Source of the DNA: Anseranas semipalmata | Lineage: Eukaryota > Chordata > Aves > Anseriformes > Anseranatidae | DNA: 64,000 nucleotides | Direction: 5' to 3' | NCBI GenBank assembly: GCA_013399115.1 | Contig: VXAA01002195.1 | Coordinates: forward strand, 9,182-73,181 | In this document: positions 23,823 through 37,826 of the stretch, piece after piece | Numbering within the stretch: the stretch's first letter is position 1 | How the letters are laid out: every line of letters starts with the position of its first letter | Program-made: the position numbers and the translations under genes | The notes under the pieces: model-generated | Seen by the model: only the letters and a program-made list of their open reading frames with translations | What the model was told of the DNA's origin: nothing | The model's database searches: none

Positions 23823-26800
23823 CAGACGAGTTTTCTTGTGCACAAGGTTGTTTTCAGGTCCATTCTTAACTTGAACCAGAATTGTGAAAATTACTGGTGG
23901 GCCAGGACCAGCCAGTACATTGCTAGGGGTGTGTCAAATACATGCTGCATGGTAAAGCATGTGTACATGTGCTTACACAGTGTCCAGCACTGTGCAGCCT
24001 CTCTCAACAGAGAAAACAGATCACTAGAAGCTAATGGAAATGCAGCAAAGCACAGACACTCCTGACAGCATCAAATCCTAAGAAAGATTCTTTGTTGGGA
24101 AGATAACATAGGAACAAAATGATGAAAAGAAGTCTGTTTGCTGCATTTTTTGCCACCTGTTCACATAAGATTTTTTTTGGTTTAGTTCACTTCAGGAAAC
24201 TGTAGTCATCTGGCAGAGCTGAAATGCAAATACAAATTAAAGTGTCAGCCCCAGAATTTGTTTTGGCTGGAGATCTACAGAGATAGGACGATACGATAAT
24301 TGTACAATTCAGACTCTAGGAGCTTCAATAGAATTATCTGTGGATAAAATGAAGTAAATTGCCTTGAAAGAAGTCATTCATTGAAATAACTAATTAAATG
24401 GGCTGCGTCTTCAAAAAAAGAAAAAGTATCAGAATCCACTCCCTGTTCTGTAAAACGTCAATCTGTTTAATGGAATTTGCAATATCTAAAGCTTTCTTCT
24501 GTATTTTATTTGCCTAGAAAGGGAACAACCGAAGAAATCAAAGGACTTCCCCACAACAGCATGAGAAATTGAGAAATGAGGAATGCAAAGTAGATACAGG
24601 CTTGAAATGCTGCAGTGGAGAAACAGTTTTACAAGAAGAAATAGCCTGCCTGTACAAGTATCTGCTGTACATGCAGAAGCTGCATTACAGATGGTTATTA
24701 ACCAAGCTGGCTCAACACTAATTTCTGTTCTCCAAGAGATGCTGTAAAGAAAACCTTAGTCCAGAAAAGCCATAACGTTAAGTAATTGTCTTGCAGATCA
24801 CTGTAGCTACTCTGAAAAAGGTAATTTCTCAAGCTGCTAAAACAGCCCACCTGAAGAACCTTCCAAAATTTCATCACGCACACAGCACTGCCATCCCAAG
24901 AGCACCATGGTCACCTTCCATTCAGACTAACAGATGAAGAAATGGGCTCTGCCTTTGGTCCTCAGGACTTTTGCCAGCAGTAGAAGGGCTCTGGGGTGCC
25001 CCTTCAAGGCATGGCGATGATTTGTCTATGAGGCACCTCTGCCCATTTCCCTCAGGCGCTCTTCCTTTGCCTACCGTCTCCAAATCATGCTCATCCTTTG
25101 GTTAGCTATGTACCAGGTATCTCCACTTTTGGCACCAGCAGTCCTCACCTCCTCCTTTCACACTCCCCAGACCCCTTTTCCACTCCCAGCCACAGCCACC
25201 TTGCCTAATCGTTCCCCATCCCCTCTCTGCAACCAGCCCTACTTCTCCTATCGTGTCACGCGCCTGTTCTCTTCCCAGCCCCTTCTTCTGTCCTCCTGCA
25301 CCCGCTGGATCTTCTTGCAGCTCTGTAAGTTCAAGTACAGCGGACTGAAGACAGGCCTGAGCTGTGCAAAGCTGATTAAATCCAGAGGAGGAAAAAAATG
25401 ATGTGAAGAGTCCAAATAAAGTTCATCGTGGACTAATGACTGTATTGATTAGACAGAAGGACGGACAGCAGCTAGTGGGGCAAAAAAGGGTGAAATAGCA
25501 CCGCAAGTCAGACTTGCAGAACAGCATGCAGGGACCAGTCGGGCAGTGGCGATATTCTGGCGCCCTGTGTTCGCTGTGCACTGTTCCTGTGACTCACCGT
25601 AAACTGTGCAGCCTACGCTTCTGCGGGTGTTCAGTCAATTTTAATTGTATTTCGTGTTGTGACAAGCTTTTGGAAAGAGACATTGTTCTGATGGAAATGT
25701 TTTCTTTCATTGTCACCTTTCGCTTCTATTCAAGATCAAAGCAAATTGTAGAAGAATAGAGCCCGAAGAACAGAAGTGTTGAAGCAGATTGTTATGCGGC
25801 TCCTGCCAGCTCAAAGGAAAGAACAACAACTTCAAGACAGAGCAATTCCTTTCCCAGACACGGTGGAGACCGATGCTGTGATTACTCTATGGACAAATCC
25901 AGACCAGAAGGAAGCTGTATGTGGAGTCACACCATATGCCTTATGCATGCAGACAACACGGAGTTTGCTGAGATGACTTGATTTAATCTGAACCCACTCC
26001 CTGCTTCGTATCATTACAGCATAAAAATTAGTATGGTTTGGTTTATAGCAAATCTCTCTGCTCATGGGTGGGCTTTTAAATACGAAATTGCCAGGACTCC
26101 TGTTCAGGTAACATAGCTGCCTGCCAATTATCCCTCAAATTCAGGCTAGACTGCAGGGTTCATCATTTTTTTTCTGTGTTTATATGGCACTTGGCATTGC
26201 AAGCTTCTGGCCATAACCTCAAATGCTAATAAAACGGCAACGTCTGCAACCCATTAATCATTCTGAAAGAACAAAAAAAAACATCTGGAAACTGCAGATA
26301 TATCAAGTTTATTAAGAACGGCAAAACTGATCTTTTTTATGCTATTAGTACTATTGGCTTGTAATCTCTTGATGCAGTTTAGACATTACAGAGTTTCAGA
26401 TTTAATATTCTGCCCAGAGGATGATATAAAAGCCACTATTGATTTTCATTCCCTGCAAGCAGGCTTCATCTCTATGTACATTAAAGATTCTATAACATAT
26501 TTCACATTATAGATTAGTTGTCATTCAAGCACTGATCTATTCTTATACCAGCAGGCTGACAACTTCCAGACAATAACACACCTAATGAAATCTGGTTAGA
26601 CCTTTGAGCATTAACATCTGTGTTTTTGGACATGTCATCAAGTTTCCTGAGGAAAATTTGGGATGGATTTTTTTTTTTTTTTTTAAGGAAAGAAGGAGTG
26701 GTGTACTTAGTGATGCTGCAGAAAACATCAATCACCTTCATTGTTTCAGGGGAAGAATTATCCCCTTTTTTTCAGTGGAGGGGGACAGCAGAAGATGCTG

Positions 26801-27204
26801 ATGACTTCCATCTACCAACTATTCAAATCCTTCAAGTATCTGGAGAAGTTCACATTTGAAGAAGAAAAGCAGCAATATAAATGTTCTAGGATCGTTCACA
26901 CAAAACAAATCCAACATCCCAGCTGGCTTCTCCCATAAGGACGCGCTGGGGAGCAGGGAACACGGGCATGACAAACAGCTCTGCCCATACCCTAGTGAAG
27001 GTGTTCCCTGCAGGCTCTGCCCTAGGAGCCCAGGAAACATTTGCTTTCTCCTCCTCATGAGTGGAGACGGTGACAGGACCCACAGCTGGTCAGTCACGGT
27101 GCTTCAGGAGGGGACGCTTAGCCCTGTCCTGAAGGTCCTTGTCACACACTGAAGAACAATCTTACCTGAGGCACCAAAGAAGGGATGAAGCATCCTGGTC
27201 TGAC

Positions 27205-27295
27205 CCCAGAGCTGACCCTGCCGTGAACAGGAGGTTGGACCAGAGATGTCCTGAGGTCCCTTCCAACCTGAATTTTCCCGCGATCCTATAAAAGA
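27205..27295 (+). mobile_element. Short CR1 3'-end remnant
   Basis: Contains the CR1 3' UTR pattern GGAGGTTGGACCAGAGATG, then CTGAGGTCCCTTCCAACCTG and a decayed tail. Fewer than 100 bp are recognisable and the edges are approximate. Confidence 0.7.
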
Positions 27296-30200
27296 GCAGA
27301 GGAAAGGCTTTCTGCTAGGACTCAGTTCCACCACACAAAGGAATACTGGAGTCCAAGGAAACAGCATTAGCTCTTGAGCATGCTTCCTTTCTTGCTCCAG
27401 AGATGGGTTCTCAATAACCTCCCGCTCCAAATCTGTACTTGCTCAGAAAAGAAAGGGGAAAAATCCATAGGCCAGTCAAAGCTTCACTCTGCCCTTTCAG
27501 TCCTTTTAGAAAATGCAACCATGAAACTCTCCCCTCCACCTTGACAATTAGCCTCGTCAAGCTGAACGAGGCCCTCAGGTTATTTCTCATTAGGCTGCTG
27601 ACGGGCATTAGGAAATCTCTGGGCATGGCAAAATCCATAGCACTTGTCCCAAGCAAGGCTGGAGAGGAACCACCACAGTTGTCTGGTTTGGGCGTTTTAG
27701 GCTCAGCTGCAGCCATCAAAAGTCTGATGATGAAACCTGCTGTGCAAATGCAGTCTGCACAACTAATTATTCTAGGGATTTTTATTACTGTGTAACTGAG
27801 AAGCAGAGCAGCACATCCACTGCCAGCCATGGACATTTTCCCCTGTAGAAAGAGGGACTTGCACCATTTTTAACTCAGGCATTACGTTTACAGCAGCACA
27901 CGCCGAGCACAGACGCCCAGCTCCCCTAGGGCTCAAGCACACATCCGAATGAAGCTTAAAGCACCCATCAGCACACAGCTGCTGCAATCGGCACCCTCTC
28001 CCAGCTCCATGGGGGCCTCGTCATGCGTGCACAGCCACGTCACCCCAGCTGGGCAGGCTCCGGGGACTTGCGAGGGCTCCGAGCCCCCAGCAGTCAGCAC
28101 AGCTGCACGTGCGCTGAGATTTTGCCATTGCCTTGTATGCCCCCTGTTCCCACTGTACCACGGGCAGAGGAGCAGCTCAACTCATCCACAGAGGGCCATT
28201 CCCGGGGTCTTTATCCTCTTGGAGCTATCGAGTTAGTACAGCAGAGCTCACATTAGATCACATCCCCATAGCTGCGTTTCTCTTATCTCAGAGCACTTGT
28301 CTGCGCTGGTGAGTCAAGGGTTCCTCAGGGGGAAGGGAGTTAGAACCGTTGTTTTAGTGAGACAATCAGCAATTTTAGAGACACTGAAATCTTACCAAGT
28401 TATGGAGGAATGTTTACTCTGGGGTTGTACAGTAGAATTAAATAAAGGCATTAAGAGTTTGGGGAATAGTGGGCTGCATGAATCTCCGTATCTTCGTCCC
28501 TTGTCTGGGTTCTCATACAGCTAAATCTTAATAAGAATAAGCTCTTATGCTTGCCCCTTTTGTCCACTGGAGGTCAGTATCTTCTACAGAAATACAGTTC
28601 CTCTTATCTGGTGTAGAGGTTCACAGGGGACAGAAATCTCAAAGCAGCACCCAGTCCTCCTGCCACCGGATTTTAAGGCTTCAGGTACAATGAGATGAAA
28701 ACAGAAGCCTAGTCCGGCTCCATCACGCTCAAGGGAAGATCTCCGCTGGCACTTCCCCTCTCCATCAAGCTAAGGTTCTGATAATGCCACGCGAAGAATT
28801 GGATGAAGCCCAGCGTTAGCTTCCCCAGGTGCTCCGCAGGCTCCCGCAGGGCTGAGGATGCCAGGGCCCCCTCTCAGCCCCCCTTCCACAGCTGCGGGAG
28901 CCAAATGCCTTGCTCCCCTCTCAGCTACAGCAGCACTCTCCGAGCGGGGAGCTCCTGACTGGTGGAGGAGTGTGTTCAAGTATTTTCATGCTTGCTTCAC
29001 TCTCTGGCCTTGTATTTGAATCAAACACTAAAATGTAATTGCCAGATGAGAGATTTTTACTATCTAGTTAATCCCGCTTGCCATCCTTTAATTCTCACAA
29101 TGGAGCAGTGCATGGATTCTGCTCCTTCCAGCTGAAGCTAAATGTGAGACGCTCTCTCCGTGTTTTGTTCACGGAACCGGACTAAAACCAGGATGAAGCA
29201 GAACTCTTGAAATGTGGATAGTGCTGACCAGCACTCACTGCTCTAATTTACAGTCTCGCTCTCTTTGAGGTTCACTTAGCATGGATGTGGTCGGACCTGC
29301 TAGTCCACATTGTGGCTGTTTAAGCAGCAGTTTCACCTATTTCCAGCAGCATGCTTGTCATCCATAAATCTCAAGGCAATTTGAGTAGAAGGAAAGTAAT
29401 GTTATCAAGGACTCTCTTTACCTCCATCTAATTTGGGCAGCAAAGAGAAAACATGAGGGATTAAGTCTGATTAGGTGTGACAGTCCCTGGTGCCATGTAT
29501 CTGAAGAGATGGAACTTTCAAAGTCTATATTACTTCTAAGAAATCAGTGGTGCCCCTTGTAAGTGTCCTGCTAAGACAACAAATGTTCTGAGGGGTCAGC
29601 TTTGCTCTCACCTTCCCACTACTTCTCCATTTCCATTCCACTTATTCTTCTTGAACTCTTCAATTTTTTTTTTTTTACATCTTACCTCCTGGACAGCATT
29701 GGGATCCCTGGCAGCATTCAGCAAACAGATAGGTGAGAATAAATGGTTGTTGCCCACCCACACCCACCCCCCCCCNAACTGACAGAAGCAATGCCTGCAG
29801 CAGACTGGTTATTACAGCAATTGTGCAAAGCTTACAACTGGAAGCCTTAAAATTGAGCTGTGCTTTAGAAGTGTGCTTTACCCACATCTTCCTTGAATAT
29901 CCTACCACCCTGAATATGTTTTACTTTGTGAGCAGAAAGCATTCCTGGTTCGCTATACTCCTTTTGATAATCCCTGTATTCATGAATTTTAAAAAAAGAT
30001 CTATTTACTATTTAAATGTCATCTTAATCTATTCACCCTAATCGGGTAGCAAGGCTGGCAGCGTGTCAGTGCTGTTTGTGCTCTCACGTCTCATATGATC
30101 AATGAAAGAAATAAAAGCTGAAGCACGCAGATGGCTGGATTGAAAAGAAAGGTCATTACATACTGGAACTGATGAGGTGAAGAGAATAAAATATGTAAGG

Positions 30201-31414
30201 TGACCTTCAGGGAGAAGGTTAAAACTTAGCCTCACCATCCAGAGGGCGTTTCTGTATGGAGATAAAATAAAAGATATACAAAGAAGCATCATCAATTATT
30301 CATTGAAACATCTTCACCTATTCTTTAGCCCAGGTGAGATCTTGGCCTCTCTCTTCTTCCCCACTTCTGTCCTAAAATCTCTATTTTCCTACCTCCCATT
30401 TAAGAGACAAAAGAGTGCCACAAACCTGTGGTGTTATTCTCCCCATTTAAGTGAGGCATCCCGTACTTAAATGCTTTTTCTTAGATGCCACAGCCAGAAA
30501 AAAGCAATATTACAGCTAGACAACCCGCATGTCTCTCATCTCAAATAATTCTAGCTGTTAGCAGCTGCCCTACAATTTGGTATTTTTTAACAAGATTTGA
30601 AAATCCCTAAAGTGAGGATTTATTATCTCTTTCAGCAAAGAATGAAGTAAATCTATCATGCCACATAAATAATTCATATAAATTCTAGAAACATATCAAA
30701 GAATATAGGTCAGGAGGGGCACCAGAGGAGAGGGATAGAATGTCCTTTACTTGGAGTATGTGGTAGACCTAAATTCAGTTTCATAGACAGACTATGTCAG
30801 CTTAAGGAATGAAGATGGCTCTTAAATCATTTAAAAAGCAAAGGGGGACTTGACAGTCACTGGGGGTTTTGAGGAGAATACAGAGGGTGAAATAAAATAT
30901 AACTAGTTTTCTTCAGATAAGAATTTGTCTTTTGTAAGTTAGTTGGATACAAAGAAGGCAATCTTGCATATCATTTTTATTTTTTTTTTAAGAAAAGGAG
31001 TTGTGATATGTCGCAATAGTGATTTTTCAACAGTTAAGGCAAGTCGGTGATCCATCACGGGGAGAAGCAATGAGCCAACCAGCAGGAGCCATAGATTTTG
31101 AGTAAACTCCAAATGCTCCCAGGAACCACTGACATTTATAAATAATGGAAGCCTTGGTATATGTCAGTATTTCAAATTAAACACTGAAGCATAGCACTTC
31201 AAACATTACATACCTTAATGTACAGAAGTTCTCTAGTCACAATCAAATATTTTGATGAATCTATAAGGAAGATATTCACAGCAATCCAAAAGTCCACTAG
31301 CTGCTGTAAGCAAAGCCTCCAAACCTTTGTTAAAGCAAGATGTGCCATAAACAGAAATCACATAAAAATAAATTTATGAGGAAGCTTCTACAGACAAGCT
31401 GGGAAATGTCACTT
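27296..31414. other. Intergenic, no gene seen
   Basis: No recognisable gene or dispersed repeat. A C-rich run ends in a single N at 29776. The 60-140-codon frames between 27400 and 28250 are low-similarity shadows with no domain I know. Confidence 0.55.
29776..29776. other. Single unknown base after a C-run
   Basis: One N directly after a run of nine C (29767-29775). It probably marks a gap or failed base call, so true length here is uncertain. Confidence 0.9.
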
Positions 31415-32040
31415 TGTGCATTGGGTTTACATGGCAAGGGTTTGGTAGGGGGGCTGCAGGGGTGTCCTCTGTGAGCACAGCCCAGCAGCTGCCCCATGTC
31501 AGAGAAGAGCCAGCTCCAGCCAGCTCCAAAAGGGACCCACTGCTGGCCAGAGCCCAGCCAGGGAGCGACGCTGGTTGTGCCTCTGGGAGAGCAGACTGAA
31601 GGAAGGGAAAATCTGCTGGGCAACAGCAGCTGGGAGAGAGGGGTGAGAAATGAGAGAGAAACAGCCCTGCAGGCACCCAGGTCAGTGCAGAAGGAGGGCA
31701 GGAGGGGCTCCAGGCGCCGCAGCACAAGTTCCCCTGCGGCCCGTGGAGAGGCCCATGGTGGAGCAGGCCGTCCCCCTGCAGCCCATGGGTACCACACGGA
31801 GCAGATCTCCACGCTGCAGCCATGGAGGAGCCCACATGGAGCAGGTGGATGTGGCCTGGAGGAGGCTGCGGCCCATGGGAGCCCCCGCAGGAGCAGGCCC
31901 CGGGCCGGGGCTGCAGCGCGTGGAGAGGAGCCCACGCAGGAGCAGGAGGCCTGGCGGGAGCTGCCGCCCGTGGGGGAGCCGTGCTGGAGCCGTTTGGTCC
32001 TGAGGGATGGGCCCCGTGGTACGGACCCATGTGGGAGCAG
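31415..32040 (+). mobile_element. Solo LTR remnant of an avian endogenous retrovirus, probably ERVL-like
   Basis: A GC-rich block sharply distinct from its AT-rich surroundings. It begins TGTGCATTGGGTTTACATGG and contains, from about 31735 to 32040, an imperfect minisatellite of roughly 35-50 bp whose units carry CCCATG or CCCGTGG followed by GGAGCAG. This layout matches my memory of LTRs of a bird ERVL-like family. No gag, pol or env coding sequence adjoins it, and the LTR 3' part appears missing, so it is a decayed, partial solo LTR. The 253- and 201-codon minus-strand frames across it are products of GC-rich repeat composition. Confidence 0.65.
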
Positions 32041-35000
32041 CTAACTACACCAATCCAGGTGTAGCTGCAAACACCACAAAAGACCAGAGAGAACGAATAT
32101 AAACAAATGTGAAAGTCTGCCCCAAGGGAAGCCAAGGTGAGGCCTTCATGGTTGGGATGAGCAGCAATTTTGGAAAGATTTGCTTTTCATCACTAATTTA
32201 AGCCTAGGATAAATAATCCCACTACTACCAGCGTCCTCCACAGTTGAGGAGAAAAGCCCCTGTATGTGGAAATGGCATCCCTTGCAACACCCACTGTTGT
32301 GTGACTGTGCTGACGACAGGAATCTCTTTGAGGGAAAGAAACCACAGCCAAACTGAAAATCCTGCTGAAGCAGTGAATGGGAATATCTTTGACTGATAAC
32401 ATGCAATCTGTTAAAAGAAAAACAGAAGGAAGAAAATAGAAAGAGAAGGATGCAGAGGGACAGGCTGCTGATGAAAATCAGCAGTGGGCTATTAACTTCA
32501 GAAAAGCAAAGGTAGTTCTACAATGGCTGATGACTGAATCCAATTTGTTAAGGGTGAAAAGCAACAGATGCAGGCGATTTAGCAAGTCAGAGAAAGGTAG
32601 TTACCTGATAAGGGACTAGAAAGCTAAATTTACTGAAGAAATGGAACATTAGCAGCAGAATTACTCTGGAAACTGAATGAAGAATTAATCAGAGCTGGCT
32701 GACATTAAAAGGCAGCACAACTTTCATGAAAAATGGGAGAAAACCGCGTTAGACGAATTCTGCCATCTCCCTCAATACACTCAGTAGGATTCCTGTTTAC
32801 TAGCGTTGCTCTCAAAGACAGGTGGGACAGGCTGCCCACTACTAATTGGCATTAGGGTAACTTTGGCAGATTCCTGGCCCTCTCTTCCTTCCCTTAACCC
32901 ACATTGCATTGGCATGAGTGATGGCTGAGTGGGAAGACAGATGTGTTGTCTCTCCGAGTCACTCAGCATTTTCAATCAGTAACACACTGTCATACCACAT
33001 AAAAACTAAGACAAGCTGTTGAGACCTCTAAGAAACAGTTGCCCTCAGCTCTAATCTCCAAAGTCCTTTGCATGTGACCTCTTCACCAAGAGCAAAGCAC
33101 GGGAGTACTTCCTGCACCAGCTAATCAGATAAGCACTTCTTTATTTATCTGCAACATTAAGGATTAATCTCCAAAGAGACTACTATATTTAGCTAAGAAT
33201 CTCTTGAAGGCTACTTGTTTTCTTATGCAGCTGAAAAAAAGCCCAGCCCAGCACAAACATGAGACTGCTTTCCACACATATGGGCACACACCCATGTCAC
33301 CCACAGACAAGAACACATTGCTCCAGAGAAATCTAAAGATACTTGACAGCACACGAAAAGCCACTCATTGCCTCCAGCTATTACCAGAGAAGGCAAATAC
33401 AAAATTCCTTCTCCTTGTTCTGCACTTAACGTTTTTTTCCCAGTGTTCCCATTCTTTCTATTCCCCTCTCCAAAGAAAAAGAATGGTTGATTGGAAACCT
33501 ACAGCAAGGCCTTCCCGACTACCCACACTTCCTTTAAAGCCCAAGGGAACTGAGCTCATCACTGAACAGCTTTCCCAAGTCACTCCTGATTGTTTTGTGG
33601 CTGATGCTAGGGCCTGAGTGATTCCAGCAGGGATCATCATTTATTTCCATTCCCTGTACATCACCGAGCACATTGATAATGCTTCAGTACGTGAACACAA
33701 AGCTGCCTCAAGATCCTGCTGAAACTCCTTGTACGTGTGTATGTACATCCGTACCGGTATCAGAAACACCTCAAACTCACTCAGAATTAACAACGCAGGC
33801 TGGCTGCCCTCCAGAGGGCAAGAAACTTTCCCCAAAGTGGGCTACACCAGGTTGAAGCTCTGTTTCTACAGTTTTCAGAGTAATCTTTGGATGGCTTTCA
33901 GCCACAAGACTTGCATTAAACTTTCATTATTATCAGGTTTATACTCCATTCCATTTACATCGATATTTTAAAGTTACACATTTGCTGCATTCTTTAGGTG
34001 TGTTGTTTCAAGTGGAAGGGATCACCTCTTTAGTATTAAAACAGTGCCCAGAACGTGACAGAGGTAGCACCTGAAAAATACATCACAAGAACAGATTTTC
34101 CAACGAGTCACTTCCCTTCCTCCCAAATTAATTTACACACTGAAAACTTAGATCAGTTTTGAACTTGTTCTGAAACTGCATGCACCTCTCCTACAATGAA
34201 GATTTTCTCCTTCTTCATTCAGTTCATCTTAGTACTGAGAAATCTGAAATACCAAAATCTAACTGATATGTCAGTTTAGCTGCATGGAAATACTCTTGAA
34301 CATTCAAAAAGACAACCATAAAAGCTGCAGAGGACAGTATGCTGAGCAACGCCATCAGTGGTATCAGTCCGACTGATGAGTATTTACAGTATTTAAAAGA
34401 TGGTATCAGCTCGCTTTACTAAAATAGCCTTTGAATCAGAATTGCAAGTGCATATATTCAGTTTGTATTTAGAATTGGTGTCTTTGCTCTCAATTACCTG
34501 AACTAAGTTCAAATCAGGAAAAGAAAAAAAAAAAAAAAAAGAACTGTGCAAGAGAAAAGATGAATTCATTTTTCCAGGGAACAACCAAGTCTAAAATGCA
34601 TAAATAAATCTGTTTAATGTGCAATTAGGTTACTAGATTACACAACTGCTTTATGCGAGTTCTTCCCAGTACGCTGGAAAGCCTCTGCTGTCACCATATG
34701 AGGTTTTAACTCTATTAAAAGATTAAAACTATTTTGTAGTAGGCAGATAAGGGCTTGCATTTTACAATAGTGTGCTTGGTATCATTAATCTAGGAAGACT
34801 CTTCCTTATAACAAGTGTGGGGTGAAAGAGGCTTGCTAATACCACTGATACGTTCTGCCCTGTTCTTTCTGAGAGCCAAGGTGTTTAATGTTTCACTGAA
34901 AAAAAAATTCAACCTACCTGTAGGGAAATTAATACCTGTTTACACCAGCCAAGAACTTTAACACAGAGTTTGATTCAAGGTTGCAGAAGAAAAAAAATAC

Positions 35001-35100
35001 ATAGGTTAGGAGCAGCAGTGCCTTAATGAAGTCCGGTTTTGCAAACTCCAGCCTATGTCCCAGTAAAATTGCGTCTCCTGGGATCACCAATAGCATTTGG
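32041..35100. other. Intergenic, no gene seen
   Basis: AT-rich, no recognisable repeat apart from A17 at 34524-34540. No coding exon found. The right end approaches the probable end of the WASF3 transcript. Confidence 0.55.
34524..34540. repeat. A17 homopolymer
   Basis: Uninterrupted run of A. Confidence 0.9.
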
Positions 35101-35116
35101 AAGTGTTACTTTTTCA

Positions 35117-37668
35117 TTTATTACTTAACAATAAGGGATAAAGATTAATAGTAAAATCTTAGTAATCCAAGGAAAGGAAGACAGGCTCAAAAGTGAGATT
35201 TTATTCATATTTGTTACTTATTCACAACCCAAAGTATGATAAAACTGATAAAAACAACCTAGAATGTTAGTTTACATCACTAAATTCACATTTTTATTAA
35301 TTAATAAAATACTGAAAGGAAAATGACAACATTGCAGGTTCAGAAAACAGGTTGGTTACTATGACTAAAAAATCTACACCATCTTAACTGGTCACAACTG
35401 ATTGCTTATTTAACGTTTATTATTTAAAAACAACACAAATTACAAAATTTTAGATACACCCAGCCTCTGTGCTCATAAAATAAATCTTCTGTCATATCAA
35501 ATCTCAGTAGAATGGGAAGAATTTTCTGCTGAGATATTTCATTTCAACATGTATTAAAAGAATACTAAGCACTCTCCCCCCCATACGGCAACATAACACT
35601 GCAGTCTGAGCCGCACTTCTGGCCGACTCATCCAAAGAACCATTTTGCAAGCCACCGTGCAAGTGCATCGTTACGGGCTGAACAAACCATCTCTCATGCA
35701 TTAAGGAAAACCATCACCACGCCATGGCCTCTGTGGACACGCAGACCTCAGACTCCAGTGCGCAAAATAAAGCAAATGTCAGCTTTGTATTTAAGGCAAA
35801 GACTAAACCGGATCTAACAAACTGAGATGAGTACCTTCAGCTGCCACAGATTAACAGGAACTGCGGTTGCTCACCATTATGCAGAGATTGGTTGTGCTTT
35901 ATATGATCAATCTTTAAGACCAACATTGAGGACGTTGCCACCCTACCATATAAATGACCATCACAGATTGAAAAATCATATGCAGATTAAACAGCAATGA
36001 AGTAGCCAGTAGCTTGCATGCAAACATCATGGTAGACTGTTACATTCTCAGGACTAAAACTGTTAATTGTGTAAACACAAGCTAGATAATGATCTTCCAT
36101 TTATTTTTTTATTTTTTATTTTTTTTCATTTCATATACTTTTTTTTTTCTTTGTTATTTTTAAGAACAGACGGGGCCTCACAGAACAAAGGAGCTTTACC
36201 AAGTGTTTAGACCTGGAATTACACAGACTTCTGTTACAAAGATTAAAACTAATCTGTTAACGAAAGAACTCTTCCTCCTTCTATTAATCCATTTTTAAAA
36301 GCCTCATTAGGCAAAGCAGCAGCCCAACTCTCAGTCCAGAAGAAAAAAGAACATTTTAATACTGTACTTAGAAAAGAATATGAATTATTTTTAAAGAAAC
36401 AGAGACAGCCAAAGCAGACTATGTCAGCAACTGTTCCAAGGGAAAGAGAAAAAGAATGTATACAGACAGCATAGTATCTAAACAGCCATTAAAACTGTTT
36501 TAACTGCCAATAACTGTTACATAAATGCGATGTACTAGGAAAGAAATACATTCAAAGTAATGGTAGTTTTGAGTAAATGTGCTACAGGAAACTGAAAACA
36601 ATCTGTCGTGACTATACATACACAAATCAACAAACAAAACTTATTTACAAACATTTGTACCTACAGGCATAAGGACCACGTTTAATACTTGTGAAATGCA
36701 TCTGATTGCTAGATGTAGACTGACAAAGTTCCATTCTTCAGTAATAATAGCATAACATTTCTACACTGCAATAACCATGTGGCTTCAGTCAGGTCTATCC
36801 TGAAGTCTTTGTGTCCAGTTGATCCATATTATAAGACTGAAAAGCTGTACAGGTATTTTAACTCTCTTTTGTAATACGGACACGTGTTCACTACCTACCT
36901 GAGACTTCCCAGCACTCTACCCAACAAGCAGCCAGCAACCTAGAGCTATTACTGTTACAAACTTAATGCAGTCTGCTCACAATGTGTTAATTTTGGATCA
37001 TGTGGATTCATTCTTCAAAGCATACATTTCACCATCTGCTACATTTTTAATATTAAAAAAAGGTTACGTTATATAAAATCAAATCTGTATGCAAAAAAAT
37101 AAGCCCAGGAACGCTTAAAAATAGACTAAGTAGGTATTTAATTACTGTCTATTGCATTTTAACATGGGCATAATTAGCATCTAATAAAAAGCTAAAAGTT
37201 GTATATTTATGGAACTCAACACTTCACCCAGTCATAAACTGTCCTCAAAGACTAACAAGCAGACCAATTCACAAGTACCTAAGTCGTTTACATAATCAAA
37301 AGAATAAGATGCAAAGTCAAAAAAATATATTTTATCCCCTAAAGATTGGGAAAGTAAAATAAAATGCTGGTTCTGTAACAGTGCAACAACTGCAGCGTAT
37401 TTTGCTCGCAGCACATGGTTTGCTACATTTAGTGGCACTTAAGTATTATGCGGTAAATACTGAAAGTAAGACAAGTTTCTGATCTGCATAAGCATAACCA
37501 CATTATTACCAGAGTTGCTAAGCTACAGCATTCTGAATAATACCAATTCAATTTTAGCACTTCAATCATTAGCCTTAATACATGTCAACATCCTGCTTTA
37601 CATCTTGCTAAGAAAGCAATCACTGAAGCCAAGTATTTCGTGAACTTGTCACTGTGCTTAGACCAGGC
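35117..37668 (-). other. WASF3: Probable WASF3 3' UTR
   Basis: AT-rich, repeat-poor sequence directly downstream of the WASF3 stop on the minus strand. Minus-strand AATAAA signals (TTTATT on +) lie at 35200-35205 and 35117-35122, about 2.5 kb past the stop, which suits the kilobase-long 3' UTR expected for this gene. A T-rich stretch on + at 36098-36160 would be A-rich in the mRNA. The exact end is not determined. Confidence 0.45.
35200..35205 (-). terminator. WASF3: Candidate polyadenylation signal for WASF3
   Basis: AATAAA on the minus strand, followed by a moderately T-rich stretch. A second candidate is at 35117-35122. The choice between them is not possible from sequence alone. Confidence 0.3.
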
Positions 37669-37826
37669 TCAATCTGACCAATCATTCTCATCAAATTCTG
37701 AATCGTCGTCAGAATCACTGTATTCCACAGCAATGCGCCTTGAAAGGATGGTCGCCACATCATTTCCAACAGGTTCTCGCTTTGCTTCTTGCTCACGTTG
37801 CTCTTGCACCTTTTTCAGCTGAATTC
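37669..37826 (-). CDS. WASF3: WASF3 coding exon 8 (residues 450-501, stop)
   Basis: The acceptor is TGTCTCCGCAG. It encodes the end of WH2 ([11 protein letters not shown]), the connector helix ([13 protein letters not shown], with Y485) and the acidic Arp2/3-binding tail with its near-terminal tryptophan. TGA is at 37671-37669. Confidence 0.96.

Larger units (their letters stand above)
20701..27204. other. Intergenic, no gene seen
   Basis: Mixed AT-rich sequence with simple repeats: TA dinucleotides at 22147-22165, A18 at 23805-23822 and T17 at 26668-26684. The left edge may still contain a few tens of bases of CR1. No frame encodes a recognisable protein. Confidence 0.55.

Noticed and set aside
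27411..27836. 141-codon minus-strand frame and 118-codon plus-strand frame
   Set aside because: They mirror each other across the same DNA and neither has a recognisable domain. Likely chance.
31374..32135. 253-codon minus-strand frame with Pro/Ala/Ser/Gly-rich product, plus overlapping frames of 117-201 codons
   Set aside because: It coincides with the GC-rich LTR remnant. All six frames stay open because of base composition and repeat units, and no domain is present.
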